NCBI GenBank assembly: GCA_964514215.1
Contig: CAZEPW010000017.1
Coordinates: 1 to 63,995 of the forward strand
DNA: 63,995 bases
Source: CAYQUC01 sp964514215
GTDB lineage: Bacteria > Pseudomonadota > Gammaproteobacteria > UBA6429 > Thiohalophilaceae
Direction of reading: 5' to 3'
Made by a program: the position numbers and the translations under genes. Positions 27,669 through 35,877 of the stretch are shown in pieces (the first letter of the stretch is position 1; each line of letters starts with the position of its first letter). Under the pieces are notes generated by a model. It did no database searches and had not been told where the DNA came from. It saw only the letters and a list, made by a program, of their open reading frames with translations.

Positions 27669-28514
27669 TTAATTATTAAACACAACACCAACAAGTTTCT
27701 TCTTATCAATTGTTTTTAACGATTTCTCAATATTAGGAATAGTAACCTTACCATACGGAACAACTGCTAGCACAAAATCACAAAGTTCTGCCAATATTGT
27801 TGCGTCTGGAGACTCGCCAATAGGAGGCGCATCTATAATTATATAACGATCGGTATACCGTTCTTGAATTTTTTTCAATAACCCTATCATTCTAGCGGAT
27901 GTAAAATATTCAGAAGTAGATTCTTTATTTTTTCCAGCAGTTATTAAACGTAAACGTTTAACTCCCGTATTTGAAATTATATCATCAACGTTTACTGCTT
28001 TATCCTCAAGATAATTTGTTAAACCTTTTTCAGCTTGAACATTAAACATTTTATCTAATTTTGGATTTCTTAAATTGCAGTCAATTAATAATGAAGTTTT
28101 ACTATCATCAAAAGAAAAAGCAGCAGCTAAATTTGTTGCCACTACACTTGCACCACCAGACTCACAAACTGATGTTACCATCAACATAAAGTTTTTATTC
28201 TTACTTACATTTAACAATGTAGTACGTAAATCTCTAAATCGATCAGGTATTTTATGATCAATCATGTTTGCACTAATTATTTTTTTACTTGAAAGTTCGT
28301 TTTCATCCAACAAGAAAACTTCTTTCATATTTTCTATCTGACGAGTTGAAGTCGCCATTCTAGATAACATATCATTTTTAACACCATTTTTATCATCATC
28401 ATAAGAGTTAATCAATAAATTATTTTTTCCTGATATCGATAAATCTAAATCAAGACTTTCATTTTTACCAGCTTTATCAGCTTTTCTCTTATTAGACTTC
28501 CTTCTATTAGCCAT
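27669..28514 (-). CDS. CpsD/CapB-like ParA-type ATPase with degenerate P-loop
   Basis: 281 residues. The fold of bacterial tyrosine kinases is clear: LLIDCNLRNPKLDKMF (Walker A', about 163-178) and RYIIIDAPPIGESPDAT (Walker B, about 220-236). The expected Walker A (GEGKT/S) is replaced by CESGGASVVATNLAAAF (about 134-150), with both lysines missing. There is no tyrosine-rich tail; the protein ends LVGVVFNN. It is therefore probably not a working autokinase and may act as a structural or regulatory partner of the Wzz-like protein, whose gene ends directly before it. I use the ATG at 28514, ten bases after an AAAGG site; a TTG at 28520 is the alternative. Confidence 0.85.
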   Translation of the reverse strand: MANRRKSNKRKADKAGKNESLDLDLSISGKNNLLINSYDDDKNGVKNDMLSRMATSTRQIENMKEVFLLDENELSSKKIISANMIDHKIPDRFRDLRTTLLNVSKNKNFMLMVTSVCESGGASVVATNLAAAFSFDDSKTSLLIDCNLRNPKLDKMFNVQAEKGLTNYLEDKAVNVDDIISNTGVKRLRLITAGKNKESTSEYFTSARMIGLLKKIQERYTDRYIIIDAPPIGESPDATILAELCDFVLAVVPYGKVTIPNIEKSLKTIDKKKLVGVVFNN

Positions 28515-28516
28515 AT

Positions 28517-30067
28517 TCAAAGTACCTTTAATAACTTTAATGTGGCGATTGTTATATACAACACACCTACAAGACTGACGATTGAATACAAATATCGATT
28601 TGTTAATTCACTTGCTTTTAATTCATCGTCGTCGCAAATATGGGGGATAACAGCAATAACCGGAATATTTAATTTAGCTTCAATTTGCGAATATGTCCTA
28701 ACCCTAGGATCAAAATAGATATAAGCATAAATTAGACCAACTGGTACCAATATTCCCAATATTAAACCGGCAATTAAAAAATGTAAAAATCTAAATCCGC
28801 TAGGAACAAGCGGTAACCTTGCAGGTTCTTGAACTCGAAAACTTGGTCCAGTATTCTCATTGCCCAAATTCATAGAAATATTCGCTTTTTCACGACGCGT
28901 TTGTAAACTAGTATACATATCACGATTAACTTCATAATCTCGCGTAAGCTCTGCTAATGTTGCTTCAGTTTCACCAATTCGTTTTAAACGCTCAAACTCT
29001 TCTTGCATTAATTTTTTGGTTGCAGATATTCGTGTCCGCAAAGTTAAAATATTGGTTTTTGTTAAAGATAAGTCACTTCTTAGTTGTTGATATAAAGGAC
29101 TAAGTAATACACCCTCATCAACAAACACGTCGCCTTTTTCCTTAGCTTCATCTTTAGCTTCTTGTTTTGTTTGATCTTCTTTTATAATAGTTTGTTTAAT
29201 ATCTTCAATCTGTCTTTTGGTACGAACAATGTCAGGGTGTTCTTCGTGATAACTTAACCGCAATGTATCTAACTGCGACTGTAAATTTAAGATTCGGTTT
29301 CGAAACTGACCATCGCGTGTTGCCAAAGTGGTTATTTCTGCCTCACCTGATAATTGATCTTCAAGAGACTTTCGCTTAATTAATGCTTCTTGAAGCTCTA
29401 ATCGAGCAGCGTTAATTTTTCGTCTATAACCTGCTATTGATTCATTAACTACAGTTTCTGTTCCCGGCCTCGCATCGTAATTTTTTGTTCTAAGGTCTTT
29501 CAGTTTATTCTCAGCATCGACTAATTTTTTATGATATTCATTTAATTGTTTTTCTATAAACATAAAAGCATCTTTGCTTTCTCGAGCTTGAACTTCTTCC
29601 CCTTCAGAAACAAACAAATCAACAAAATTTTTGGTGACGTTATAAACTTCTCTAGGATTATCGCCTTGATATGTAATTTTAATTAATGTTCTACCAACCT
29701 TTGTGATACGGGTATTTTTTTTGACTGTCTCCGACAGCAGTTCTTCAGTGATTGGATCAGTATCACTCGTAATAAAACCAGTCCGCAAAAGCAACTCATG
29801 CATAATTTTTTGACTAAAGAGTATCTCTTTAGAAATTCGCAATTTATCGGTAACTTTAGTTGGCACTGCAGCGCCAGCTAACAATGGTTGGATAATATTT
29901 TGGTTATCAGAAACAATTGTCGCAAAAGAAACATATTTCTTTGGCCAAACCATACCAATACCAATAAATAAAATACTGATAAGACAAAAAAGTATAACCA
30001 CTTTCGTTTTATGCGAAAGTAACTCTCTATATAATAACTTTAAAACTTGATCAAAAGGTAATTGCAT
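28517..30067 (-). CDS. Wzz/GNVR-type chain-length determinant protein
   Basis: 516 residues. One membrane helix lies near 21-37 and a second near 430-450 (IAGLILGILVPVGLIYAYIYF-like), with an extra hydrophobic end (about 495-514). The periplasmic part is long and coiled-coil rich (about 160-340). It contains NRDMYTSLQTRREKANISM and a RVQEPARLPLVPSGF segment, the GNVR and PxxP signatures before the second helix. Such proteins set polymer length and link Wzy to the Wza exporter. The kinase domain is not fused but encoded separately by the next gene, which overlaps or abuts its stop codon. It lies 19 bases after the wza-like gene. Confidence 0.9.
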   Translation of the reverse strand: MQLPFDQVLKLLYRELLSHKTKVVILFCLISILFIGIGMVWPKKYVSFATIVSDNQNIIQPLLAGAAVPTKVTDKLRISKEILFSQKIMHELLLRTGFITSDTDPITEELLSETVKKNTRITKVGRTLIKITYQGDNPREVYNVTKNFVDLFVSEGEEVQARESKDAFMFIEKQLNEYHKKLVDAENKLKDLRTKNYDARPGTETVVNESIAGYRRKINAARLELQEALIKRKSLEDQLSGEAEITTLATRDGQFRNRILNLQSQLDTLRLSYHEEHPDIVRTKRQIEDIKQTIIKEDQTKQEAKDEAKEKGDVFVDEGVLLSPLYQQLRSDLSLTKTNILTLRTRISATKKLMQEEFERLKRIGETEATLAELTRDYEVNRDMYTSLQTRREKANISMNLGNENTGPSFRVQEPARLPLVPSGFRFLHFLIAGLILGILVPVGLIYAYIYFDPRVRTYSQIEAKLNIPVIAVIPHICDDDELKASELTNRYLYSIVSLVGVLYITIATLKLLKVL

Positions 30068-30086
30068 AGTCGTTTAATGTTTAACT

Positions 30087-30719
30087 TTAAAAAATTCTTT
30101 CTGGGACAGTAATAATATCACCAGGTTTCAAGATGTAATTGGTATTTAATTTTCCGCCGTTTAAAATATTGTCTAATTCAATACTTATCGCATTGGATTT
30201 GTTATTAACCCGTCGATACAACTTTGTATTACCAGCAGAAGCAAAATCGTTAATACCACCTGCTGCTAGCACAGCATCAAGAATAGTCATACCTTGTCTA
30301 TATGCTAGTGAAATTGGCGTTCTCACTGCACCAGTCACTCGCACTCTCGATAAATACTCGTGACTATTAAGCTGAGTGAGTATTACAGCAACCAGCGGAT
30401 CTCGAATAAACTTTTTAAGCTTTTCCTTAATATTTTTTGACACTTGCTCTGGCGCTAGACCAGCCGCTTTAACATCACCAATTAACGGCACCGAAATCAT
30501 ACCATCGGGTCTAACGGGTACTTCGATAGTTAACTCAGGGTTCTTCCAAACATTTACTTTAATAACGTCATCTACACCAATTTTATAAATCGCAACTAAA
30601 TTAGTTGAAGGTAATCTCAACGTATCCGTTTCTAAATCTTCCCTGACTTCTTCAGGCATTGTTGTACATGCTGCACTAAAAACCAGACTTAATAATAAAA
30701 AATTTCTAACAAATGCCAT
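30087..30719 (-). CDS. Polysaccharide export lipoprotein (Wza/EpsE-like, SLBB domain)
   Basis: 210 residues. The N-terminus MAFVRNFLLLSLVFSAACTT carries a lipobox ending in SAAC (Cys at about 18), so it is an outer-membrane lipoprotein precursor. The Poly_export domain follows: YKIGVDDVIKVNVWKNPELT, VRPDGMISVPLIGDVKAAGL and a SLBB-like region with RVTGAVRTPISLAYRQGM and ILKPGDIITVPERIF at the end. The family forms the outer-membrane channel for exopolysaccharide. I set the start at the ATG at 30719 because a GGAG site lies 6 bases before it; the TTG at 30731 would include that site. It is the first gene after the promoter candidate near 30800. Confidence 0.92.
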   Translation of the reverse strand: MAFVRNFLLLSLVFSAACTTMPEEVREDLETDTLRLPSTNLVAIYKIGVDDVIKVNVWKNPELTIEVPVRPDGMISVPLIGDVKAAGLAPEQVSKNIKEKLKKFIRDPLVAVILTQLNSHEYLSRVRVTGAVRTPISLAYRQGMTILDAVLAAGGINDFASAGNTKLYRRVNNKSNAISIELDNILNGGKLNTNYILKPGDIITVPERIF

Positions 30720-30786
30720 TCTTTTCTCCAATAGCTAATTTTAATTTAAAATAATACTGCCCTTAAACAGTCATAACAGCTAAACA

Positions 30787-30814
30787 TTAATATCCCATAT
30801 GTTTAAACGGTCAA
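30787..30814 (-). promoter_or_regulatory. Sigma-70-like promoter candidate for the exopolysaccharide operon
   Basis: Read on the minus strand: TTGACC (30814-30809), a 16-base spacer and TATTAA (30792-30787). The wza-like start codon is about 68 bases beyond the -10. The spacer contains the palindrome GTTTAAAC. The -35 matches at 5 of 6 positions and the -10 at 4 of 6. It fits the position expected for the head of the long minus-strand transcript. Confidence 0.5.
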
Positions 30815-30913
30815 TATCTTGATTTCTTTAATAATCACGGGTACGTAAACTAAAATAATTTAAAACATGCATTCTAGTTAATTATTACGTGTAAAAATGT
30901 TAATAAGTTACAC

Positions 30914-30941
30914 TTGACATTAGTATTACTACGCATATTTA
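30914..30941 (+). promoter_or_regulatory. Sigma-70-like promoter candidate, plus strand
   Basis: A perfect TTGACA (30914-30919), a 16-base spacer and TATTTA (30936-30941). It points toward the J-domain gene, whose start is about 240 bases downstream, so a second, closer promoter may exist. Confidence 0.45.
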
Positions 30942-31184
30942 TTTCATGAGTATAAACAAAATAACTTTGTTAAGCTATACTTACTTACTAACCCATTGTT
31001 TTATTGTGCTATTTTCAAAATCACCTTAGATTTAGAATAAATAGCAAGATATTCTTTCAATATTCGAAAGCATTGTATAAAATATGACCTGCTCAAGAAT
31101 CAGTCTAATTTAATTTGGCCAATTTATTCCTGTTTAGCTCATCTTTACTATAAACTAATTACAATCTAACCAAGTAACCACAAT

Positions 31185-32045
31185 ATGAACGATACCCCAT
31201 CTTTTACTAAACATTACGACACATTAAATTTATCTCTAGACTCGGATTTACAATCATGTAAACACGCCTATAAGAAATCAGTTAAACAATGGCACCCCGA
31301 CAAGTTTAACAATGACTCGTCTGCTCAACGATTAGCAGAAGAAAAACTCAAAGAAATAAATATCGCCTACACCAACATAACTACTTATTATAATAACTAT
31401 GGTGAAATGCCAATATTTGAAAGCCCACTCAGTTCTACAGCTACAGACAATCAAGAATTTGATGTTTCATCATTATACGATAATTTAAATTCTGAAAAAT
31501 CCAAACCATCAAACAATAGACGGTTATCCAAAAAACATTTTGCAATTTTTTTATTTTTTTTCGTATTAATCGCTATTTATCAAATACTATCAATAAATTA
31601 TGATGACGAAAAGACTGCAGTAAGCAGAAATGAAATAAATAAAATACCTAACACTACACTATCTAAAAATTTTTTTTCGAATGGTTCTACATTTAAAGAC
31701 GTTCTAAAAATTCATGGAAATCCAGAATTTAGAATTTCTCAAACTTGGTATTATGGTAATTCATGGATTTTGTTTAAAAATGGAATAGTCGTAGATTGGT
31801 ATCAAGACAAGAAATACCCGTTGAAAGTTGTTTCAAAAGATGACATTCCCTATATCAAAATAAAAACCTTACCTGACACATTTGAAAAAGGTGATACAAA
31901 AGCCGATGTCAGATCGATACAAGGTGAGCCCATTAGAAAATCACGCGACGTTTGGTATTATCAAATATCTAAAGTTCGTTTTAAAAATAATAAAGTTGTT
32001 TCGTGGTTTGATTCTCCACTGGATCCATTAAAAATTAAAAGATAG
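31185..32045 (+). CDS. Membrane-anchored J-domain protein with two C-terminal BamE-like repeats
   Basis: 286 residues. A J-domain fills about residues 8-70, with the HPD tripeptide at 37-39 (QWHPDKFN). A linker leads to a single membrane helix at about 119-137 (FAIFLFFFVLIAIYQILSI), preceded by a basic stretch that suggests the J-domain stays in the cytoplasm. The rest holds two similar units near 166-205 and 226-270: each begins KDVLKIHGNPEF or KADVRSIQGEPI and goes on to a Trp-Tyr-Tyr pair and FKNxxVVxW. These look like SmpA/OmlA (BamE-type) repeats. The J-domain should stimulate a DnaK-type chaperone; the partner is unknown. It ends 7 bases from the convergent sugar-transferase gene. Confidence 0.8.
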   Translation: MNDTPSFTKHYDTLNLSLDSDLQSCKHAYKKSVKQWHPDKFNNDSSAQRLAEEKLKEINIAYTNITTYYNNYGEMPIFESPLSSTATDNQEFDVSSLYDNLNSEKSKPSNNRRLSKKHFAIFLFFFVLIAIYQILSINYDDEKTAVSRNEINKIPNTTLSKNFFSNGSTFKDVLKIHGNPEFRISQTWYYGNSWILFKNGIVVDWYQDKKYPLKVVSKDDIPYIKIKTLPDTFEKGDTKADVRSIQGEPIRKSRDVWYYQISKVRFKNNKVVSWFDSPLDPLKIKR

Positions 32046-32052
32046 AACCTTT

Positions 32053-33453
32053 TTATCGCCCTTTACCAAATAAGATAACTTCAGCGGTTTGCACTAACAC
32101 TAAAAAATCCAATATAGTACTATGATTTTTCACGTAATATAAATCATATTGAAGCTTTTCCAGAGAATCTTTTTCTGATGCACCATACGGATAACATAGT
32201 TGCGCCCATCCAGTAATTCCGGGTTTTACCCGATGACGCTCTTCAAAATAGGGTATCGAATCATTCAACATTACAACAAACTCAGGTCGTTCAGGCCTTG
32301 GCCCAACAAAACTCATATCCCCCTTAAATACATTAAATATCTGAGGTAGCTCGTCAATTCTAACCTTTCGTATAAAATTTCCAACCTTTGTTATTCTTGA
32401 ATCATTTTTTTGTGCCCATTGCGCACCACCATCTTGTTCAGCATTAACCGACATACTTCGAAATTTTAATACGGCAAAAGGTTTACCATTTTCGCCTATT
32501 CTTATTTGGCTATAAAGAAAAGGGCCTTTAAAATTGCTTTCGATATATATGGCAACTATTGTGATTAACATTATTGGCCAAGTAAGAACTAATAATATCA
32601 AACTCGCTGTAACATCCACAAACCTTTTAACGTAGTCTCGATAAACACTTTCTTGAAAACCATCAGAAAAAACTAACCAACTTGGATGGAGCAAATCAAC
32701 ACGAATTTTGCCTGTTTCTCGTTCAAAAAAAGTTAAAACTTCAATAACATCGATACCACTCATTCTACAATCAAGGAGATCATGCAATGGAAATGATTTT
32801 CTTCTATCATCAACTGCAATAACTATTTCATCAATACTATTTTTAAGAGCAAAATTTAATAGTGAGCTATTAAGATTGATAACATGTTCAGCTTCAACGA
32901 CGTCTTTTTCACCGCGAATATGAATAAAGCCACTTAGATTAAACCCTTTTCTATCAGATTCTCTTCTTAACGAATTAAGAATTTCTTGAGCTTTATCGCC
33001 AGAACCTAAAATAACGATATTACGTTTTAAAGAATTCTCACCATGCCGGATAAATATAACTCGAATAACAACAATTATTGCAAACGAGATTCCATTTGCT
33101 ATTGCTAACACACCTCGACCTAAAAAAGTAAATGGGAATAAATAAAATATTAGTGTGAGCGCTATTGAACCGATAAAAAAACTTGCCGAAATTCGCAAAA
33201 AACTACCTGACAAACCTTCCCTTAGATGCGGTTTGTATAACCCCATCGCCCCCATACTCGCTATCATGATAAACGAAAAAATCATAGCTTTGTTGACTAT
33301 ACTACCAACACTTCGTTCAATAACATCAGCATTACCCGAAAATCGAAGCTCTGCTCCAACATAAATCGCTGCTACAAAAACGATTAATTCGACAACCAAT
33401 AAAATCAAAAAAGGAAGTCTTATATAATGTCGAAAAATTCTTACAGATGCCAA
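32053..33453 (-). CDS. Undecaprenyl-phosphate sugar phosphotransferase (initiating enzyme, EpsL/WcaJ type)
   Basis: About 466 residues. Four to five N-terminal membrane helices and a CoA-binding-like middle (RNIVILGSGDKAQEILNSL) precede the C-terminal bacterial sugar transferase domain. That domain has a membrane helix, KFRSMSVNAE, KVRIDELPQIFNVFKGDMS, FVGPRPERPEFV and HRVKPGITGWAQLCYPYGAS. It transfers a sugar-1-phosphate to undecaprenyl phosphate and so begins repeat-unit synthesis. I set the start at a TTG at 33453 because an AGGAG site lies 7 bases before it and the protein then begins at the RIFRHYIRLP segment usual for this type; a TTG at 33498 has its ribosome site too close. No ATG is available. 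Confidence 0.88.
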   Translation of the reverse strand: MASVRIFRHYIRLPFLILLVVELIVFVAAIYVGAELRFSGNADVIERSVGSIVNKAMIFSFIMIASMGAMGLYKPHLREGLSGSFLRISASFFIGSIALTLIFYLFPFTFLGRGVLAIANGISFAIIVVIRVIFIRHGENSLKRNIVILGSGDKAQEILNSLRRESDRKGFNLSGFIHIRGEKDVVEAEHVINLNSSLLNFALKNSIDEIVIAVDDRRKSFPLHDLLDCRMSGIDVIEVLTFFERETGKIRVDLLHPSWLVFSDGFQESVYRDYVKRFVDVTASLILLVLTWPIMLITIVAIYIESNFKGPFLYSQIRIGENGKPFAVLKFRSMSVNAEQDGGAQWAQKNDSRITKVGNFIRKVRIDELPQIFNVFKGDMSFVGPRPERPEFVVMLNDSIPYFEERHRVKPGITGWAQLCYPYGASEKDSLEKLQYDLYYVKNHSTILDFLVLVQTAEVILFGKGR

Positions 33454-33619
33454 ACTTAATCTCCTCGCGATATCATAACTCTTATGATTATCGGCCAATC
33501 TCTTTATTTTTTAATGATTTGTATTATGAAATGTTACTATTATTTAAACTAAGAATGTATAATAATTTTTTAATGATATAAATTCTTATAATTCACTTCA
33601 TCATACACCTAAATTAATT

Positions 33620-34297
33620 GTGATAAATAACCTTTTACCTAATAATATAGCATGTGAAATTCTTTATGAAAGCACAGATAATCTTTTAGTTCATGAAGCA
33701 GAAACCGCATCGATACAACACGCGTCCAAAAAACGTATAACTGAATTCTTAAATGGCCGTCATTGTGCACATAAAGCCTTGATAAAATTAGGGTACACAA
33801 AAAAAATAGCCATTTTGCAAGGCTCTAAACGTGAGCCTCTTTGGCCTGAATCAATTGTTGGAAGCATTACTCATTGCAAAGGATATTACGCTGCAGTAGT
33901 TTCTTTTAATAAAATAATTAAAGGCATTGGTATTGATGCTGAAACTAATATGGATTTATCGAAAAAAGTAGTTATTACCACTCAAACTGAAAAAGAAATT
34001 TTGCTTAATTCGATATTATCAAAAGACATATCAAACCTTTGTTTAAACAAACTAGTATTTAGTGCAAAAGAAAGTGTATTTAAATTTTTATATCCATTAG
34101 TAAAGCAATATATTAAATTTAAAGATATTGAAATAAATTTAAACCTTACTAACAAAACTTTTTCAGTGATAATACTCAATACTAAACTATCAAGTAAAAC
34201 TAAAAATTCATTAATCGTGGGGAAGTTTAATTATAATGATTTTCATATTGTGACATGCTGTTACCAACAATCAAATAATGAATATTCACAAGTTTAA
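33620..34297 (+). CDS. 4'-phosphopantetheinyl transferase, EntD/Sfp type
   Basis: 225 residues. The family motifs are seen: RITEFLNGRHCAHKALIKLG (about 39-58, CoA-binding side), SKREPLWPESIVGSITHC (68-87), the metal-binding GIGIDAETN near 107-115, and the catalytic LNKLVFSAKESVFKFLYP near 144-161. It transfers the phosphopantetheine arm from CoA to carrier proteins. The longer N-terminal form is that of EntD, not AcpS. The start is a GTG with no strong ribosome site. It ends 3 bases before the convergent rluB end. No carrier protein, NRPS or PKS gene lies in the window, so the target is elsewhere. Confidence 0.9.
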   Translation: MINNLLPNNIACEILYESTDNLLVHEAETASIQHASKKRITEFLNGRHCAHKALIKLGYTKKIAILQGSKREPLWPESIVGSITHCKGYYAAVVSFNKIIKGIGIDAETNMDLSKKVVITTQTEKEILLNSILSKDISNLCLNKLVFSAKESVFKFLYPLVKQYIKFKDIEINLNLTNKTFSVIILNTKLSSKTKNSLIVGKFNYNDFHIVTCCYQQSNNEYSQV

Positions 34298-34300
34298 CTG

Positions 34301-35062
34301 TTATCTTCTTTTTTTCTTATAAAATTGCTGTCTTTCAGATTTTTTAATATTAACACCGGTTATAACATCCAACGTTAGTTCTTCCCAGTTTCCTGCTTGA
34401 AGGCCTCGATTTAATTTAATCTCACCGAATCGAACTCGAATTAAACGACTAACTTTAACACCAATAGCTTCCCAAATTCGACGAACTTCTCTATTCTTTC
34501 CTTCAGTTAATACAACATTATACCAGTGGTTAGCGCCCTCACCTCCAGCCTCTTTAACTGATTTAAATTTTGCCATACCATCAGTTAATTTAACACCTCG
34601 GATCAGTTTTTTAATCATAACAATATCCACTTCACCAAGTACTCTAACTGCATATTCGCGTTCAATTTCAGAAGAAGGATGCATTAATTTATTAGCCAGC
34701 TCACCGTCAGTGGTAAATAATAATAAACCAGATGTATTAATATCCAACCGACCAACCGAGATCCAACGTTGATTTTTTAATTTTGGTAAATGTGAAAAAA
34801 CAGTATCACGACCTTCAGGATCGTTTCGAGAACAAATTTGCCCAACAGGCTTATGATAAGCAATGGTTTGATTTACTAGTTCAGCATTGTTTAAATAAAA
34901 TGGTTTATCATCAACAAAAATTTTATCTTTAAATGTAACGCGAGTGCCCAAAATAGCCATCTTACCATTTACTTTTATTCGACCAGCATCTATCCATTTT
35001 TCAATTTCACGTCTTGAAGCCAAACCTGCGTTTGCCAAAACTTTTTGAAGTCGTTCAGCCAT
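34301..35062 (-). CDS. rluB: 23S rRNA pseudouridine synthase RluB
   Basis: 253 residues. An S4 RNA-binding domain opens the protein (ERLQKVLANAGLASRREIEKW, about 3-22). The RsuA/RluB/E/F catalytic core follows, with SVGRLDINTSGLLLFTTDGE (about 100-119; the Asp in GRLD is catalytic) and TEGKNREVRRIWEAIGVKVS near 190. RluB makes pseudouridine 2605 (E. coli numbering) in 23S rRNA. The lysine- and arginine-rich tail is usual. It follows scpB on the same strand, as in many gammaproteobacteria, which supports rluB over other members of the family. Confidence 0.93.
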   Translation of the reverse strand: MAERLQKVLANAGLASRREIEKWIDAGRIKVNGKMAILGTRVTFKDKIFVDDKPFYLNNAELVNQTIAYHKPVGQICSRNDPEGRDTVFSHLPKLKNQRWISVGRLDINTSGLLLFTTDGELANKLMHPSSEIEREYAVRVLGEVDIVMIKKLIRGVKLTDGMAKFKSVKEAGGEGANHWYNVVLTEGKNREVRRIWEAIGVKVSRLIRVRFGEIKLNRGLQAGNWEELTLDVITGVNIKKSERQQFYKKKRR

Positions 35063-35125
35063 TAGTGTGTCACTTTATAAATTTAATTAACTTAAAAATT
35101 GGGAAGATTGATTTTTTTCAATCTA

Positions 35126-35827
35126 TTATGCTTCAAGAACTTCAACATTGGGATCAGAATCATTAATTTCATCAGAACTACTAATCTCATCAGAATCATT
35201 AATCTCAACTGAAAGCTCAATATTATCATCACCAGAATTATTATCTGGTTCATCAACAGGGCCTGCAGGCATTTCTAATTCCAATTCTGCATTAATAGAA
35301 TCAATATCTCGAATTTCACTTAAAGGAGGCAATTCACTAAGATTTTTTAAATTAAAGTAATCCAAAAATTCTTTCGTTGTTGCATACAACCCCGGTTTGC
35401 CAGGAACATCACGATGACCAACAACTTTAACCCAGTTACGTTCTAATAATGTTTTCATTATATGAGAACTAACACTAACACCACGAACTTGTTCAACTTC
35501 ACTTCGAGTAATAGGTTGTCGATAAGCAACTAAAGCTAATGTTTCTAATAATGCTCTAGAATACTTAGATGGGCGTTCTTGCCATAACTTGGAAACCCAT
35601 TCAGTATAATCCTGTTTTACTTGCAACCTAAAACCACTTCGAACTTCTTTTAATTCAATCCCCCGTAACTCACAGTCTTCACCAAGAATACTTAAAGCTT
35701 TTAAGATATCATCATTTGAAACATCTTCATCTTCTGTGAATAACTCCAATAACTTTTCATTTTTCAACGGCACAGCCGATGCTAATAATGCAGCTTCAAT
35801 GATATTTTTTAATTGTTCAATTTTCAT
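35126..35827 (-). CDS. scpB: Segregation and condensation protein B (ScpB)
   Basis: 233 residues. It has two winged-helix domains: IIEAALLASAVPLKNEKLLELF near the start and ALLETLALVAYRQPITRSEV (about 89-108) in the second. ScpB joins ScpA and SMC in the bacterial condensin complex. The last 40 residues or so form a low-complexity acidic tail with repeated SDEIND units, encoded by a visible DNA repeat. The DNA before the next gene (35105-35124) holds a small AGATTGA/TCAATCT hairpin. Its position between scpA and rluB is the standard order. The ATG start lies near the end of the N-terminal helix usual for the family. Confidence 0.95.
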   Translation of the reverse strand: MKIEQLKNIIEAALLASAVPLKNEKLLELFTEDEDVSNDDILKALSILGEDCELRGIELKEVRSGFRLQVKQDYTEWVSKLWQERPSKYSRALLETLALVAYRQPITRSEVEQVRGVSVSSHIMKTLLERNWVKVVGHRDVPGKPGLYATTKEFLDYFNLKNLSELPPLSEIRDIDSINAELELEMPAGPVDEPDNNSGDDNIELSVEINDSDEISSSDEINDSDPNVEVLEA

Positions 35828-35877
35828 GGCGTTTCTTAATTTATCTAGTTAATTATTAAATTAAATAATTTATAAAA

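Larger units (their letters stand above)
30720..31184. other. Divergent intergenic region between wza-like and J-domain genes
   Basis: 465 AT-rich bases without a gene. It separates the minus-strand export operon from the plus-strand J-domain gene and holds one promoter candidate for each direction (see separate entries). A leader of about 240 bases would lie between the plus promoter and the J-domain gene. I see no open frame or clear hairpin in that leader. Confidence 0.5.
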
